Made by a program: the position numbers and the translations under genes | Notes under the pieces: generated by a model | What the model was told of the DNA's origin: nothing | What the model saw: the letters and a program-made list of their open reading frames with translations, nothing else | The model's database searches: none | In this document: one piece after another, positions 52,901 through 63,686 of the stretch | How the letters are laid out: each line of letters starts with the position of its first letter | How positions within the stretch are numbered: the first letter of the stretch is position 1 | DNA from: Kudoa neothunni | Lineage: Eukaryota; Cnidaria | DNA: 64,000 nt | Assembly (NCBI GenBank): GCA_964304625.1 | Contig: OZ199839.1 | Span: forward strand, 1,860,001-1,924,000 | Direction: 5' to 3'

Positions 52901-55425
52901 CCAGAGATGAAAAATAAAATAATCAAAACCTATAAGTGTTTTTGGAGTCTAAAAATAGAAATCATTTGCATGTAAGGTAATTTTATACTATCAATGAAGA
53001 TGTATATGGGTGGATTTAGTAGACACGAAGCAAAAAGATTGTAATAAGCGTCCTAACGATAATCATCAAGAGAAATTAATTAGTCGATGAATAAGGTTTA
53101 CCTTCATGTGCAATTCGTGGAGGGTTTCGTTGTTTTAAAGCAAAGTTCCAACATTAAGAAAAATCAAATTTTATTAGCTAATCTGCTGATACTACGCCTA
53201 AAACTACTTCAAAGTAGACCAAACAAATCAGAGCTTAATTTTTTAAAAGATACTCTAAAAATTTTATTTACATTGTAGACGAAACTGCCTTATTTTATCA
53301 ATAGCAACAAGGGGAGTATTTCATAGATTGTTGAAAAATAGTTTTTTGCCGTTAACACGTTTGTCGAGTTTTAATTATCTTTTAAAAATTAATATATGAT
53401 TAACTGGTCTTTTTAAACTCAACTAAATCGTTATTAAATGTCAATTTTTTCTTACACGCTCGCGCAAGCAAATACGTGAAATTGGTTTCTTACTGAAATG
53501 TTATTACATAACATAAAAACTACGGTTTGATGTAAAGAATTACGTAACATAAAAAAATCCAAGAAATATAACAATAATACGGATGAGATTCTGGTTGATA
53601 ACAAAATATTTTCTTAATTTTTTATTTGTTCATATTCCATGGTTATTTTCGGGGTTTTTAATTAAATATAAAAATCACCTCATTAGATTGTATATTAAGG
53701 ATGAGAGCCTAATTTTAAGTAGAAAATTTTGTCTTACATGTAACGTTCGCATGCGCATCCAAATTTTTAATTCTAACAACTTCGATTTATAGGTAACAAA
53801 AATAGCTGATTTTCAACAGCATGTAAGAGTTCGATATTCAAAGCCGATCAATACGATCCTACGAACCGGAAATAAGTAGTTATAATAAAAAATACATGCA
53901 CGAGATTATAAATTTCGCGCCAAGAAATCCTCTTGAGCTTGAATAAGAATACAATCCACTAGAAAATAGAATTTGGGTATCAAAATCGACGCCATGTCCA
54001 ACATAATCACAAACTATTCAAAGAGTTTGAGAAACATCATTGTTATTTGTTCGAGTAAACTTTATCAACGTTTATAGGCGATTTAGCAACTGGCCATAAA
54101 TGCGAAACTAAAAAGGTCAATCCTTTTGTTTGTTGTGCACACTCAATTCTGACCCCCGCCTGCTATGAAGACGCTATGAAGATCAAGATGTTATGAAGAG
54201 GGTTCAAGCTGAATTTAAGTTGACAGGTATCAGTTGTCGTTGTTTAAAATTAAATTATAAGAGGATGAAATTAAAAATTACATTGTTAGAACAAGTAAAA
54301 GTGTGTTTCACTTTCTTCTCCTTAAATACTTAATAACATAGCAATATGGCAGTTTAGATTTATAATATGCGTGGCGATATTAGTGGGGAAACAAATGTTA
54401 TTATAAGAACACAGTGGATTATAAATTTTTTAAATTATTGTAATGTATCCAACGCAAACACACGAGATTATCTCAGAAAGTTGGCGCAAGCATCAATTAT
54501 GAAAGGTAAGTTGATAATCAACTCCAATTATAGTTTTAAAGGAAATGCCCCAACAAATCTGATAAGGATAGGAAAGGAGGAGAATTATCCGACTTTAAAA
54601 CATTATAATGTGCAGATGGGACAAAGCAATGAGACAAAAAAATAACAGTTGACGCATGCCCGAAAAATTAAATGACCATTGTGTCTTGTAATTACACCGC
54701 GAAACGTATAATAGCGTAACAAATATTAATCTGGCGCAAGCGTTATTCACGCGAATCTAAGTAGTGTTAGACGTATTTTATAATCTTTTAGCCCCTTGGG
54801 AATTACAGATCTCAATAATTATCATCGGAAGAGACAATTAGACCGTTCATTATACTAATATTCAGTTGTCTCTAATCTTCATAAACAATACAGTCGATTA
54901 ACCAATTGGAATATATCACATTACTCTTAAATGTAATCACGAATAAAAAACAAAGAAGTAAAGGTTTAATGTAATCAATAGCAGCTTTAACATAAGCCAA
55001 CTAATCATACACATCTAACAATTTTTGTCGAATAATTTTCGGTTGAGTGAGCAAGTGATTGTATGTTATAAACATGTTAAAAATTAATTCAAGCAAAAAA
55101 TTACCTTTTATTTGGGCGTTGGATACAATTTTCTCCTTGTCCACATAATTCATTATGAATCGGAGTTTTAACTCGTTTGTAATATGACCCGTTGCCAACA
55201 AATAGAGAATAGTTCCTTTAGGTTTTGGAATGCTACCTTCGGTAAGCGATATCTCCTTAAACTAAATGGTATTGTAGGCATGCTATTTTTAGAGTGCATA
55301 TCAGATCAAAATACCGCAGAAATTAAGCCTTCTAATTTTTGCGATATGTGCACATTTTTAATAGTCTCCTTCGCTTTGCTTTCGGTTAAACCGATAGATT
55401 TAAATAATTCAAGTCGATTAGCCAT
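43905..55425 (-). CDS. QARS1: Cytosolic glutaminyl-tRNA synthetase, 11.5 kb, long introns
   Basis: QARS1 charges tRNA-Gln. ATG at 55425 gives [20 protein letters not shown], the eukaryote-specific N-terminal domain, continued by [20 protein letters not shown] and, after a 4.8-kb intron (50327-55104), [13 protein letters not shown] and [15 protein letters not shown]. The class I core has [18 protein letters not shown] (HIGH) at 49.5 kb, [17 protein letters not shown], a 2.9-kb intron (46272-49158), [41 protein letters not shown] (the KMSKS-type loop) and [16 protein letters not shown]. The anticodon-binding barrels follow at 43.9-44.8 kb ([42 protein letters not shown]), ending SIKDAPKI with TAG at 43905. 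Other introns are about 25-60 nt. A surplus base at 46078-46080 shifts the frame between MDPV and AYRIKF. The last splice junction (26-nt intron) is tentative. Confidence 0.92.
47419..47950 (-). mobile_element. 532-bp TA-flanked element with an HTH remnant
   Basis: Ends CCGGTTTTTGCATCCAAA on both sides in inverted orientation, each flanked by TA. The left end is followed at once by ACCGG, making the tip itself hairpin-like. Inside, on the minus strand (about 47700-47851), is a helix-turn-helix-like stretch, [19 protein letters not shown], like the DNA-binding domain of Tc1/pogo or CENP-B-type transposases. No catalytic part remains. It lies in the 2.9-kb QARS1 intron. Confidence 0.72.
50679..52298. 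mobile_element. 1.6-kb fold-back element with about 180-bp inverted arms in a QARS1 intron
   Basis: The arm at 50679-50857 (starting CCAAAAATTCTGCGTGTTTG) is the inverted complement of 52108-52298 at roughly 90% identity. The right arm has a 12-base extra copy (TATCAGTGCGCA) at the GCGCA step. The central 1.25 kb is AT-rich with no supported gene. I could not fix a target duplication, so the family is unknown. The arms share no sequence with the GGCAGTG family. Confidence 0.7.
52299..55104 (-). other. Remainder of the 4.8-kb QARS1 intron
   Basis: Mostly A/T-rich. A plus-strand frame at 54367-54645 (92 aa, [20 protein letters not shown]) is the only notable one. It has no recognised domain or splice context and I leave it uncalled. 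The GC-rich tract CTCGCGCAAGC at about 53.46 kb resembles the promoter motifs. Confidence 0.4.
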
Positions 55426-55468
55426 TGTTCGACACCAAAAATTGAACACAAAACAACTGTTACTCAAC

Positions 55469-55482
55469 CGCGCACTGCGCAT
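55469..55482. promoter_or_regulatory. GCGC dyad 44 bp upstream of the QARS1 ATG (NRF1-like)
   Basis: CGCGCACTGCGCAT contains two GCGCA half-sites in an otherwise A/T-rich promoter, resembling the NRF1 consensus (YGCGCAYGCGCR). It parallels the palindrome ahead of PSMG3. The binding factor is inferred. Confidence 0.45.
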
Positions 55483-55860
55483 AAATTACTAAATTCACCA
55501 CGATGTTTGTTGCCGACATACGACGGTTGGCATTACATTATTGAGCTTCAGTCAAGCCCTAACAAACAAAAATGTGAACATGTTAATTATTATTTTTCTA
55601 AATTCCAAGGTGATACTATCCTGTCATTCTATTAATGCCAATATGAGCTTCATGCCCAATTTTGGATACGTACCAACATATCCAAATCTATCCCTCAAGT
55701 TGTTCATAAGTGGCTATAAACACGCTTATTATTTTCTCGTTGGGTGTTGCTATGACTATTAATAATTAATATTATTTAACCCTTGAGAATAAGATGTTAG
55801 ATTGAAAATGAATTAATATATAAGAATTTAGAAATTAAGTGAGTATTTCGCCTATTACTA
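55483..55860. other. Short intergenic stretch, nothing recognised
   Basis: About 380 bp between the QARS1 promoter and the piggyBac-like element. A plus-strand frame at 55541-55762 shows no domain. Confidence 0.4.
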
Positions 55861-56841
55861 TTAACCCTCCAAACATTTCTGGGGTCCAAATGGATCCCAG
55901 GTCGCTTTTCATCTCAATTCACTGCTCATTGAAAATGTTAAATTGGCTGGATCCAATCATTATTCTTTTAAAAGTTTCCGTATATTCATAATCTAACTTT
56001 AAAATTAAGATTTTTTTGTTTGTTAGTATTTTATGTCAAATACTTACGCCGAATAGTTTTGGGGTTCAGGAGGATCCCACGTTTTTATTTCATAAAAAAA
56101 TTTATTAAATTATAAAATATTTTAATCTCGAAAGGTTACATCCACTAAATATTGAGAAAAATCAAGGTTTATGTTTCCAGCATTAGCCGATTGATACTGA
56201 ATTTAAACGACCGCTAGAAATGGAACAATTATATGATGATTTTCTAACAAGTGATGACTCTTATCGCAGTGAAATTGAAGATATTATTGGAGAATATTTC
56301 TCTTGAACTAGCTGTGATAATTCAGATGATAATGGCGTCACTGATATGTATAGGGACAAAAACAATGTGCTATGATCTTCAGTTGTGCTTTCAAATAAAA
56401 AAGTTAAAAAAGAAAACATCTTAAACAAACCTCCAGGTTTGACGGCATTTGCAACGTCCCGAGTTTGCGATTTACAGGATTGTTTTTCTATTTTGTTGAT
56501 AATGAGTTTTTCAATTCAATCATTATTCACACTAACAAATTTGGTGCATTTCATTACGGGGAACATGGAAAGATCTGAATATAATGGAAATTAAATCGTA
56601 GGGATCATCGAAATAACAAAATACAATACCAATAATTGTCTATGATATTTCTACAAATGAAGGAGATCTCCAACTGTTACGTACAGTTTCAGATCGTCCA
56701 TTTTTATAATCTCTATATACGTCAAAGCTATTTACTTGTGAAAAACTTACAATGTAAATAATTTACATAAATATGATTATATATATATATATATATATAC
56801 ATATATCATCGTGTACATCACATGGATTGCTAGAGGGTTAT
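55861..56841 (+). mobile_element. piggyBac-like element with transposase N-terminal remnant
   Basis: The left end is TTAA followed by CCCTCCAAACA. The right end (reverse complement) is CCCTCTAGCAA, flanked by TTAT, a decayed TTAA. A sub-terminal block GGGGTCCAAATGGATCCCA is repeated near 56060 as GGGGTTCAGGAGGATCCCA. Plus-strand frames read EQLYDDFLTSDDSYRSEI (acidic N-terminus) and then FVDNEFFNSIIIHTNKFGAF, which is the conserved FFDxxVxxxIVxxTNxxA helix of piggyBac transposases. It is truncated and frame-shifted, with no DDD catalytic core left. Confidence 0.75.
56778..56799. repeat. (TA)11 microsatellite
   Basis: Uninterrupted TA run inside the right part of the piggyBac-like copy. Confidence 0.9.
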
Positions 56842-58684
56842 AAAATATGATGATTTAATTTTAAAAATATATGAGTAATTCAAAAATTAGCTGATAAACA
56901 AAAATTTAAATAAAAATTATTATTTGCGCACGTGCCATACCACTGTAGCGTATGCGGCAGCAATACAAATAGTCAACAAACCACACAGGATTCAAAAACT
57001 AACTTAATCCCTGTCCGAGGTTTATCGATTCGGCCACACCACTATACAGTTGACCAATTGATCACCAGTTCACTTAGGTTACATTCCATATAATCAACCA
57101 TTATACTGGATTTAATCTTTCTCAGTTAAAAATTTATGAAAAGCTTCTTGACCTAGAAGCGACATGAAAACAGACGCTGCGACCCATATTCCACCATTAT
57201 TAAGTTTCAATCATTAGCGCGTTTCAACAACTTTTTAAATACAACTAGTCAATTAAACTCTGATCAAAATTTTCCCAGTAACTCGTTAAAATCACAACAA
57301 CTATATCTAAAGCTCATTATCACGGATCCTACATCATTTATCTAAAAATATATATCAATTAACTAACATTAAATTATATAAAGGGAATTATGAAATATAT
57401 TATAAATAGGGCATGCGATTTTCATCCTTTATCGAATCGAAAATCCGTGGTGTAAAATTCTCGTTTGTTTCTATTAATTTTGAGAAATCATACAACGTAA
57501 CAAGGGCGAACATCAATTAAAAAATTTAATGATAAGTTAAGCATATTAAGGTCATTAGACTGTATCTCCAAAAATTCGTTAAGTCCACTGCAATATTTAC
57601 AGACCGGTGAATCCTTAATAATTTCAAAATCGTTCCATTCTACAAAATAATTAGTCAATGCACGTCATTTGCTCCCCATTTTCAAATTTTCCTTTTCGGC
57701 GGCAACCGATTTTTTCGATTTAAAAAAAATAAAACCCGGCTACATTCCTCTAATTCGACGGGTTAACTTGATAAAAATATATTTGAATCTAAATTTGCAT
57801 GCATTCATTACAATTTATAAATTATTACGCAGTATTTAAAGCTACCATTAAATTGGTCTTCCTTTTAGCGCAAAAATATTAAAGTCTCCACGACACCCAT
57901 AATATATCAACTAATGTATGACTGTATTGATAATTCTGATAATACCCTAAAGTTCAATAAAACTGTAGATAAAAATAATTAAATCTTTATATATGCGAAA
58001 ACCTTGAGGAATTAGGCATAAAGAAAAACACGCAATGTTGTAATGTTGTGCGCAGGCAATAACAATTACCTAATGTGTATTTGTATTGAATCATTCAGAT
58101 TAATATTTTCAACGGTATTTGTAACCGATCCATATTTAAATAATATAGAGAACCGAGCGTATTGTGAAATTGAGGGTTTCACATGCGCGAAGGTGAATTT
58201 GTTGATACTCAAATTTATTCATTACCGCACTCATGTATTTGTTTAATATTTTTAAACGTAGTATATTCCCGATTCCGCATCAAGCTAGGGAATTCACGTT
58301 AGTACTTAAGTGTATAATAATTATGATAACGAAGTATTCCGACTAACTGCGGGGCTTCGCGCTGATTCTGGTTATACTTTATTTTCCGTAATTCGTGTAG
58401 AATCTAATTTTCAAACGATACATCATTATAACTTTTTTCAGATGGATCAAAAGGAAGAAAGATGAATAAATTGATTATGAGTTGTGTGGGGTTGTTGAGG
58501 TGATTAACTTGATTTTCGGTATGCGCCGTCGACATTCTCAAAAGATTCATCGAAGCTCCTGTAGAAATAGTTAAAATTAACATCTTTTGGTATGTTGAAA
58601 AACTTTTCGGTGGAATATTGCCATTAACACATTGAATATTACACTATACATGATATTTGACTAATAACTGTGCTGTTCAGTGCG
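56842..58684. other. Intergenic DNA upstream of the RBM gene
   Basis: AT-rich, with a minor frame at 58043-58246 lacking any domain. The last 20 bases are GACTAATAACTGTGCTGTTCAG then TGCG and the ATG: a CTAAT branch-like motif and an acceptor AG four bases before the start codon. Confidence 0.4.
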
Positions 58685-60900
58685 ATGACAGGACATTCGA
58701 ACAAAGCAACATCTTCATCAAGATATATCTATGAGGAAGGAGGAAGGAAACGTCCAGAAGACTTCCCATATGATTTGAATACAAACTATAGAAGAAGACC
58801 ACCTAGGTCGCCGTATAGTCGTTCACCTTCTCCATCTAGAAGACGAAGACATTCCTCCTCCAGCAACGATCGTAGGCATTATTCTCCTGTTTCAAAGGAT
58901 TATCGCCGTTCTAAGCGATCATCCAATGGCAGTACGATTGTTATGCTGTTTTTACCGGTTAATACAACTGAAAACGATGTACCATTAAAAAATGATCATC
59001 TAACTAGTTCTCTGATAAAATTCGTTGTAGATCAATTGCTTTTTTGCTGGTTATCAATTTGGGTACAAAAATGTTGAATTTATGAAAAATTACGATGGTA
59101 AAGTGGTATTATTGAGATAATATTATTAAATCATGGTACAGACTTGACAGTGCATGCATTTGCAGATATGGGATCGATCGAAGCATGTAAACAATTCTTA
59201 GCACTAACGTCGATGGTAACTTTTCCCACTTTACATTTAAACTGTATTAAACAGTTTGATGCGCTAGGGAGTTGTTATGATTGCGCAATGTCGTATCAAA
59301 GTTGTAACCGAGGAATTTTATAACGATCAAATGTACAGTAGGTCCCACTCAATGAGTTTATTACAGTATTATGAGGCATTTAAATTGTAGTGGGTTATCA
59401 TTTGTATGAGACACCTGAGCTTCCGTCAGCACTTAGGTCTGATTCACTTGCTAGGCATCTTATTGATAATTCGCCATGCAACGGTACCTCCATTACACCT
59501 AAACCGACATAAAAGCTGCCATCTCATCGAAGTTTCTAATGTGTTGGTGTTATTTAGTTCTAATTTTCAAATCATTGGATTATTCTGCTACTGAAGACCA
59601 AGTACTTGTCAGTGGTTATCGTAGTTAACTGAATTTCATATATTCATAATTAAAAATTGTTGACCCAAAAACATTAATTTTTTGTTTTTTAATTTAAAGG
59701 TGCGTGAAAGTGTAACCTGTCTCACCTCTGATCCATTGTATGATGTGCGTGTTATCAAAGACAAGGCGACTGGTTTAAGTCGTGGGTTTTGCTTTGTTGA
59801 GATGGGAACTGTTGCTGATGCGACGAAATTACTCAATATTGTTCTACACAAATCTCCTCCCTACACTATTGGCAATCGACGTGTTCTCGCTGGTTATGCC
59901 AGAATGAGTACCTACAACAGTAATGGTCTTGGTAGTCTTCTACCTAGTACAGTGGATTCGTTTGTGATTGACAAACCGAGTCATACTAGCCAAGTTGCTA
60001 ACAATGCCATAGCAGCTGCTCAACTTACTCAAAACACATCCAACAATGATTCCACAATGAGCTACGATCCACAATCTGGTTTCTATTACGATCCCAATAG
60101 TGGTTTTTATTATGATCCAAAATCGGGAGTATTAATCAATCAGGTTACGTTTATAACTCTCGTTAAGTATTATTATGATTCGAAGAATTCCACATATTTA
60201 TATTATGATCAAAATGACAATAAATGGGTTGCTTTACCGCCTACTACCGTTCCCACTAACGACACAACTAATTCAACCAAGCAACCACCTTTGTATATTT
60301 TTCAATTAATATCTAATTGTTATCGTAGTGACTTGAAATCTGCTGCATGTAGATCTGCTAATAACACTGTCAATGATCAAACAACAATCACCCCGGTTAA
60401 TTTAGTGCCCCAAGATCGTATTTTTGCTGTTCCATTATTGTTTTATCTGAGTTCTAATACAGAGTCACAAGTAATATCCTCGGCTACAAATGATCCAAAA
60501 AAAATTGCTAAAGAAATGGAAAAATGGGCCAAGAAACAGAAAGTTCAAAAAAAATCTAAGCACTCGAATAACAACGTTGAAAATACGTCAGGTGCATTCC
60601 GATCCAGATCTGCATTTCAGTCGGTTCAATTAACGACGGATATAAATTTTCCACAAGCCAACCACACTGATGACGATCCGTTTATCGTGTGTGATAGATT
60701 GTTGTGTTTGTTGTGTGTCAGACGTTTCAAATCTCAACACCATTTACGGTCTCATACACGCTTGTCACAACTGCACAAGGTTCCTATTCGGATTGGTTCG
60801 CGCTTTTATGACCTTTTCTCTGTAGGAAAATCTTTTATTATTTAACGCTAGAGCAGTTGTATCACTGGAGTCGACTGTTAACGGCAGTAAACCAACATAA
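58685..60900 (+). CDS. RBM5/RBM6/RBM10-like splicing regulator with in-frame micro-introns
   Basis: The RBM5/10 family acts in alternative splicing at the A complex. Domains in order: an Arg/Ser-rich N-terminus (RRPPRSPYSRSPSPSRRRR); RRM1 (STIVMLFLPVNTTEND, after a spliced intron HAFADMGSIEACKQFL); a cysteine cluster SCYDCAMSYQSCNR where the RanBP2 finger belongs; RRM2 (VLIFKSLDYSATEDQVLV, then VRVIKDKATGLSRGFCFVEM); an OCRE repeat (DPQSGFYYDPNSGFYYDPKS then YYYDSKNSTYLYYDQ); the helix KKIAKEMEKWAKKQ; and a C2H2 finger, CLLCVRRFKSQHHLRSHTRL. Introns of 39 nt (60129-60167), 36 nt (60293-60328) and 45 nt (60418-60462) are stop-free and in frame; a 46-nt intron (60780-60825) precedes the final exon. 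It ends at 60900 with no G-patch. The linker between the RRMs at 59.25-59.55 kb is unresolved. Confidence 0.83.
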
Positions 60901-62291
60901 AATTTTATCATTTGTATTGTAATATTTTTTTCTTTTCATCTATGTTCCTAGCTCTAATAGAACGAGTAATTTTCACGTTTGGTTGGGAAATTTTGATTCT
61001 CTGTTACTCTATTAATGTATGCCAATTCCAGTATTGAGATTTAGTTAAAAACTACTTGTTTCAAATTATTTTCAGAAAATTATACTAAAATACTTGTTGT
61101 TAAAAACTTAAACAAAATAAGAAAAAATCTGAATTACCAAGGTCAGAAAGCCTATGTATGCTACGTACGGTTTGATAATTAAGCTCTATTTATCAGAGTG
61201 CGGAAAAAATTAACATTTATACGGTCGGTTACCGGTTTTACGAAATTTTGTGAAACACAATTAACTTAGAATAATTGAATGTACAATATATTATATTTTT
61301 TTAATATATTAAAATATTTCGATGTAAATATGTTAACTATAATAAATTTCTACAACCTTGATCAAGTGGCTTACTGGTTTAACGCATCTTTTATTGACAC
61401 ATTTTTCTGAAATACTGATGGATCGAGTTTATAGTATAAAAAAATTAAATAACAATTAATACAATTAAGTGGTTTTGCAGTATCTCCAATAGAGGTGCTA
61501 AATCTGTTATTATAATTCATTTTAACATATCCAACTCCGATGACATCTTAAAACCCGAACTTAGAGCTTATAAAATGATTTAAAAACCACAAAATGTACC
61601 TGCCATATTTTCTTAATCTATTAAAGGAAATTAAAAAATATAATGTTGACAAAAAAGATTAATCGCTCATTGTCGCGTCGTCGGAGAAAGGTATATTTGA
61701 GATTATTCAACATATTTTTTAGGCATTAAAATAACCAATTATTTTAGGGCAGAGGTTATTGGCGGGGTAACATTTAATCCTAAACGGCGTGTCCATGTGC
61801 ATGTACACACGCGCACTTGAATTTCCAATCTTAGCAACTCTTGCTTACGAGCCGTTTACAGATTTTATTTGTTCAAATCTGCTATTTTTAATTATTTATA
61901 TTTAATTATTTCTGGTCCACCACTTCACTTCTAGGAACCAAACTCAATTAAATATAATCAAAACTAGTGGCACCTGATTATTATTTACCATGTCAGAAGC
62001 CATTTTCTATTTTTTATCAAAATTTAAATTTAATTTGATAATTTTCCAATTATTATGGTTATGCAGGTTAAAAATGAATGCCAACAACGGTAAAAAATAA
62101 ATCCCTACCATAATTTAAGGGAATTTTAGTGATTTGCCATAAAGAAGTAATCATGCCCATTTTGATCCCATAAATTACGCATCCAATTGTCAGGTATGGT
62201 ATGGCGAAATTTCAGAAAAGTTTAATGAGAAACAAAAAAATTAAAATATTTAACTCAGCCAAAATTACTTTCTGATTCAATAAAAATGCCT
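60901..62291. other. AT-rich intergenic DNA, nothing recognised
   Basis: About 1.4 kb after the RBM gene. I looked for a displaced G-patch exon and saw none. A GC-rich patch (ACACACGCGCACTTG) lies near 61.81 kb. Confidence 0.4.
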
Positions 62292-63686
62292 TTAACCCTC
62301 CTGGGACCAAGAGGGGTCTATCGTGACCCCATTTTCGGTAAATCTTATTTTTCTAAATGAAAGCCTCACAGACTTCAATATAAAATTCACCAAAACGTAT
62401 AAAATATATTCATATACTAAATAAACCAAAATTTTTGAAAAGTATTAGAATATATCCTAGAAAAAATGCTTGTATAATTGAACATATGTTCTCCATACAC
62501 CCACATACTTCATGCTATAACTCCATATTAAAATTATCAATAGATAAAAATAAACAACTGAAAATTAACGCAATTAATATACATTAAACGTTCAATAAAT
62601 GTGCAAATTGTATGTTTTAGTTTTTCCTATCGAAGGATTACAATGACGTCATAAGATTAAATTAGGATTTACCGGCTATATGTATTTTAAACATTAGAGG
62701 GAACAAAGTATATTATTTCATTTTAGATGATTAATTTAATAAGAAATTTATATTTTGGAATGCCTTTTGATAACGATATCAATAATTTGGGGCTAAATTA
62801 CAGTATACGTGTATCAACTTCGGGAGGGGGCATCTTAACTTATTGGTGAATATTTGCGTCAGACTTTCAAGGGTCGTTATTATTTGCATTTCAATATAGT
62901 ATAGAACTATTTAATAGATGTATTGATATTGGCGAAACGTCTAATTCACAGAAATCATTGATCCACGCAAAAGATCATAATGTGCATTTTGTTAACGAAA
63001 TATTATTAAAAAAACTAATATACGGTGCTATATCCGCAGGAGATCTATTCTCTCTTCACACAGATTTAAAAAAAAAACTTTTTTCTTTTCCAGACATGTA
63101 GTTTAGAAACCGATTGATGTTATCTTTGACAAAAACTTGCTTTCTCTTTAGGGAACCCCGGAATTAATGTGATTTTTTAAAATAAATCTATTTTAAAATT
63201 TCATATTAAATTTTTTTATTTTGAATGTATAGACATACTCAAATACTTACAACTATGATCCATACTTAACCTTACTTTCAATTTTGTGATTAACGGCTTT
63301 TCCCGGAAATCATGCCTGATACCTTGTACGGTCGCTTGTGTTCATTTCTTTTCAATATTTGATTTAACCACGTTATTTTACCCCCAGAAACTTTCAACGA
63401 TGTTAATACAATAAAATATATATTTGAAACCTAGAATAACAAGCGTTTTGATGCAGATGTTTGTAATATTTAATCGAAGAATTAATTACATTTTCCTCAA
63501 TTTTATTCCCTCTAAAGAAAATTTCTAATCGGTTAATATAGCTGTGTGTTGAATAATAATTACAAGAATAATTTTTGAGGTCAATTGCACAATCAAATAA
63601 GAAAATAATGCTGGGGTCAAAAACGATCTCCATGGGCACATACGGCACTTACTGAAGTTTTCGACACACGGTCCTTCGACGGTTAA
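62292..63686. mobile_element. piggyBac-like element, TTAA on both sides
   Basis: TTAA at 62292-62295 precedes CCCTCCTGGGACCAAGAGG. The right end (reverse complement) is CCGTCGAAGGACC, with TTAA at 63683-63686. The left terminus shares the GGGACCAAG...GGTCT...GACCCC layout with the copy at 20903, so they are one family. The 81-aa minus frame at 63403-63648 has no transposase motif. Probably non-autonomous. Confidence 0.7.

Noticed and set aside
59333-59350. TACAGTAGGTCC resembling the CAGTAGGTGAC transposon end
   Set aside because: It falls in open sequence of the RBM gene (YSRSHSM), lacks the TGAC continuation and has no partner end.
60129-60167. VLINQVTFITLVK as a genuine insertion in the OCRE domain
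   Set aside because: The 39 nt begin GTATTA and end TTAAG, and removing them restores OCRE spacing, so an intron is the better reading.
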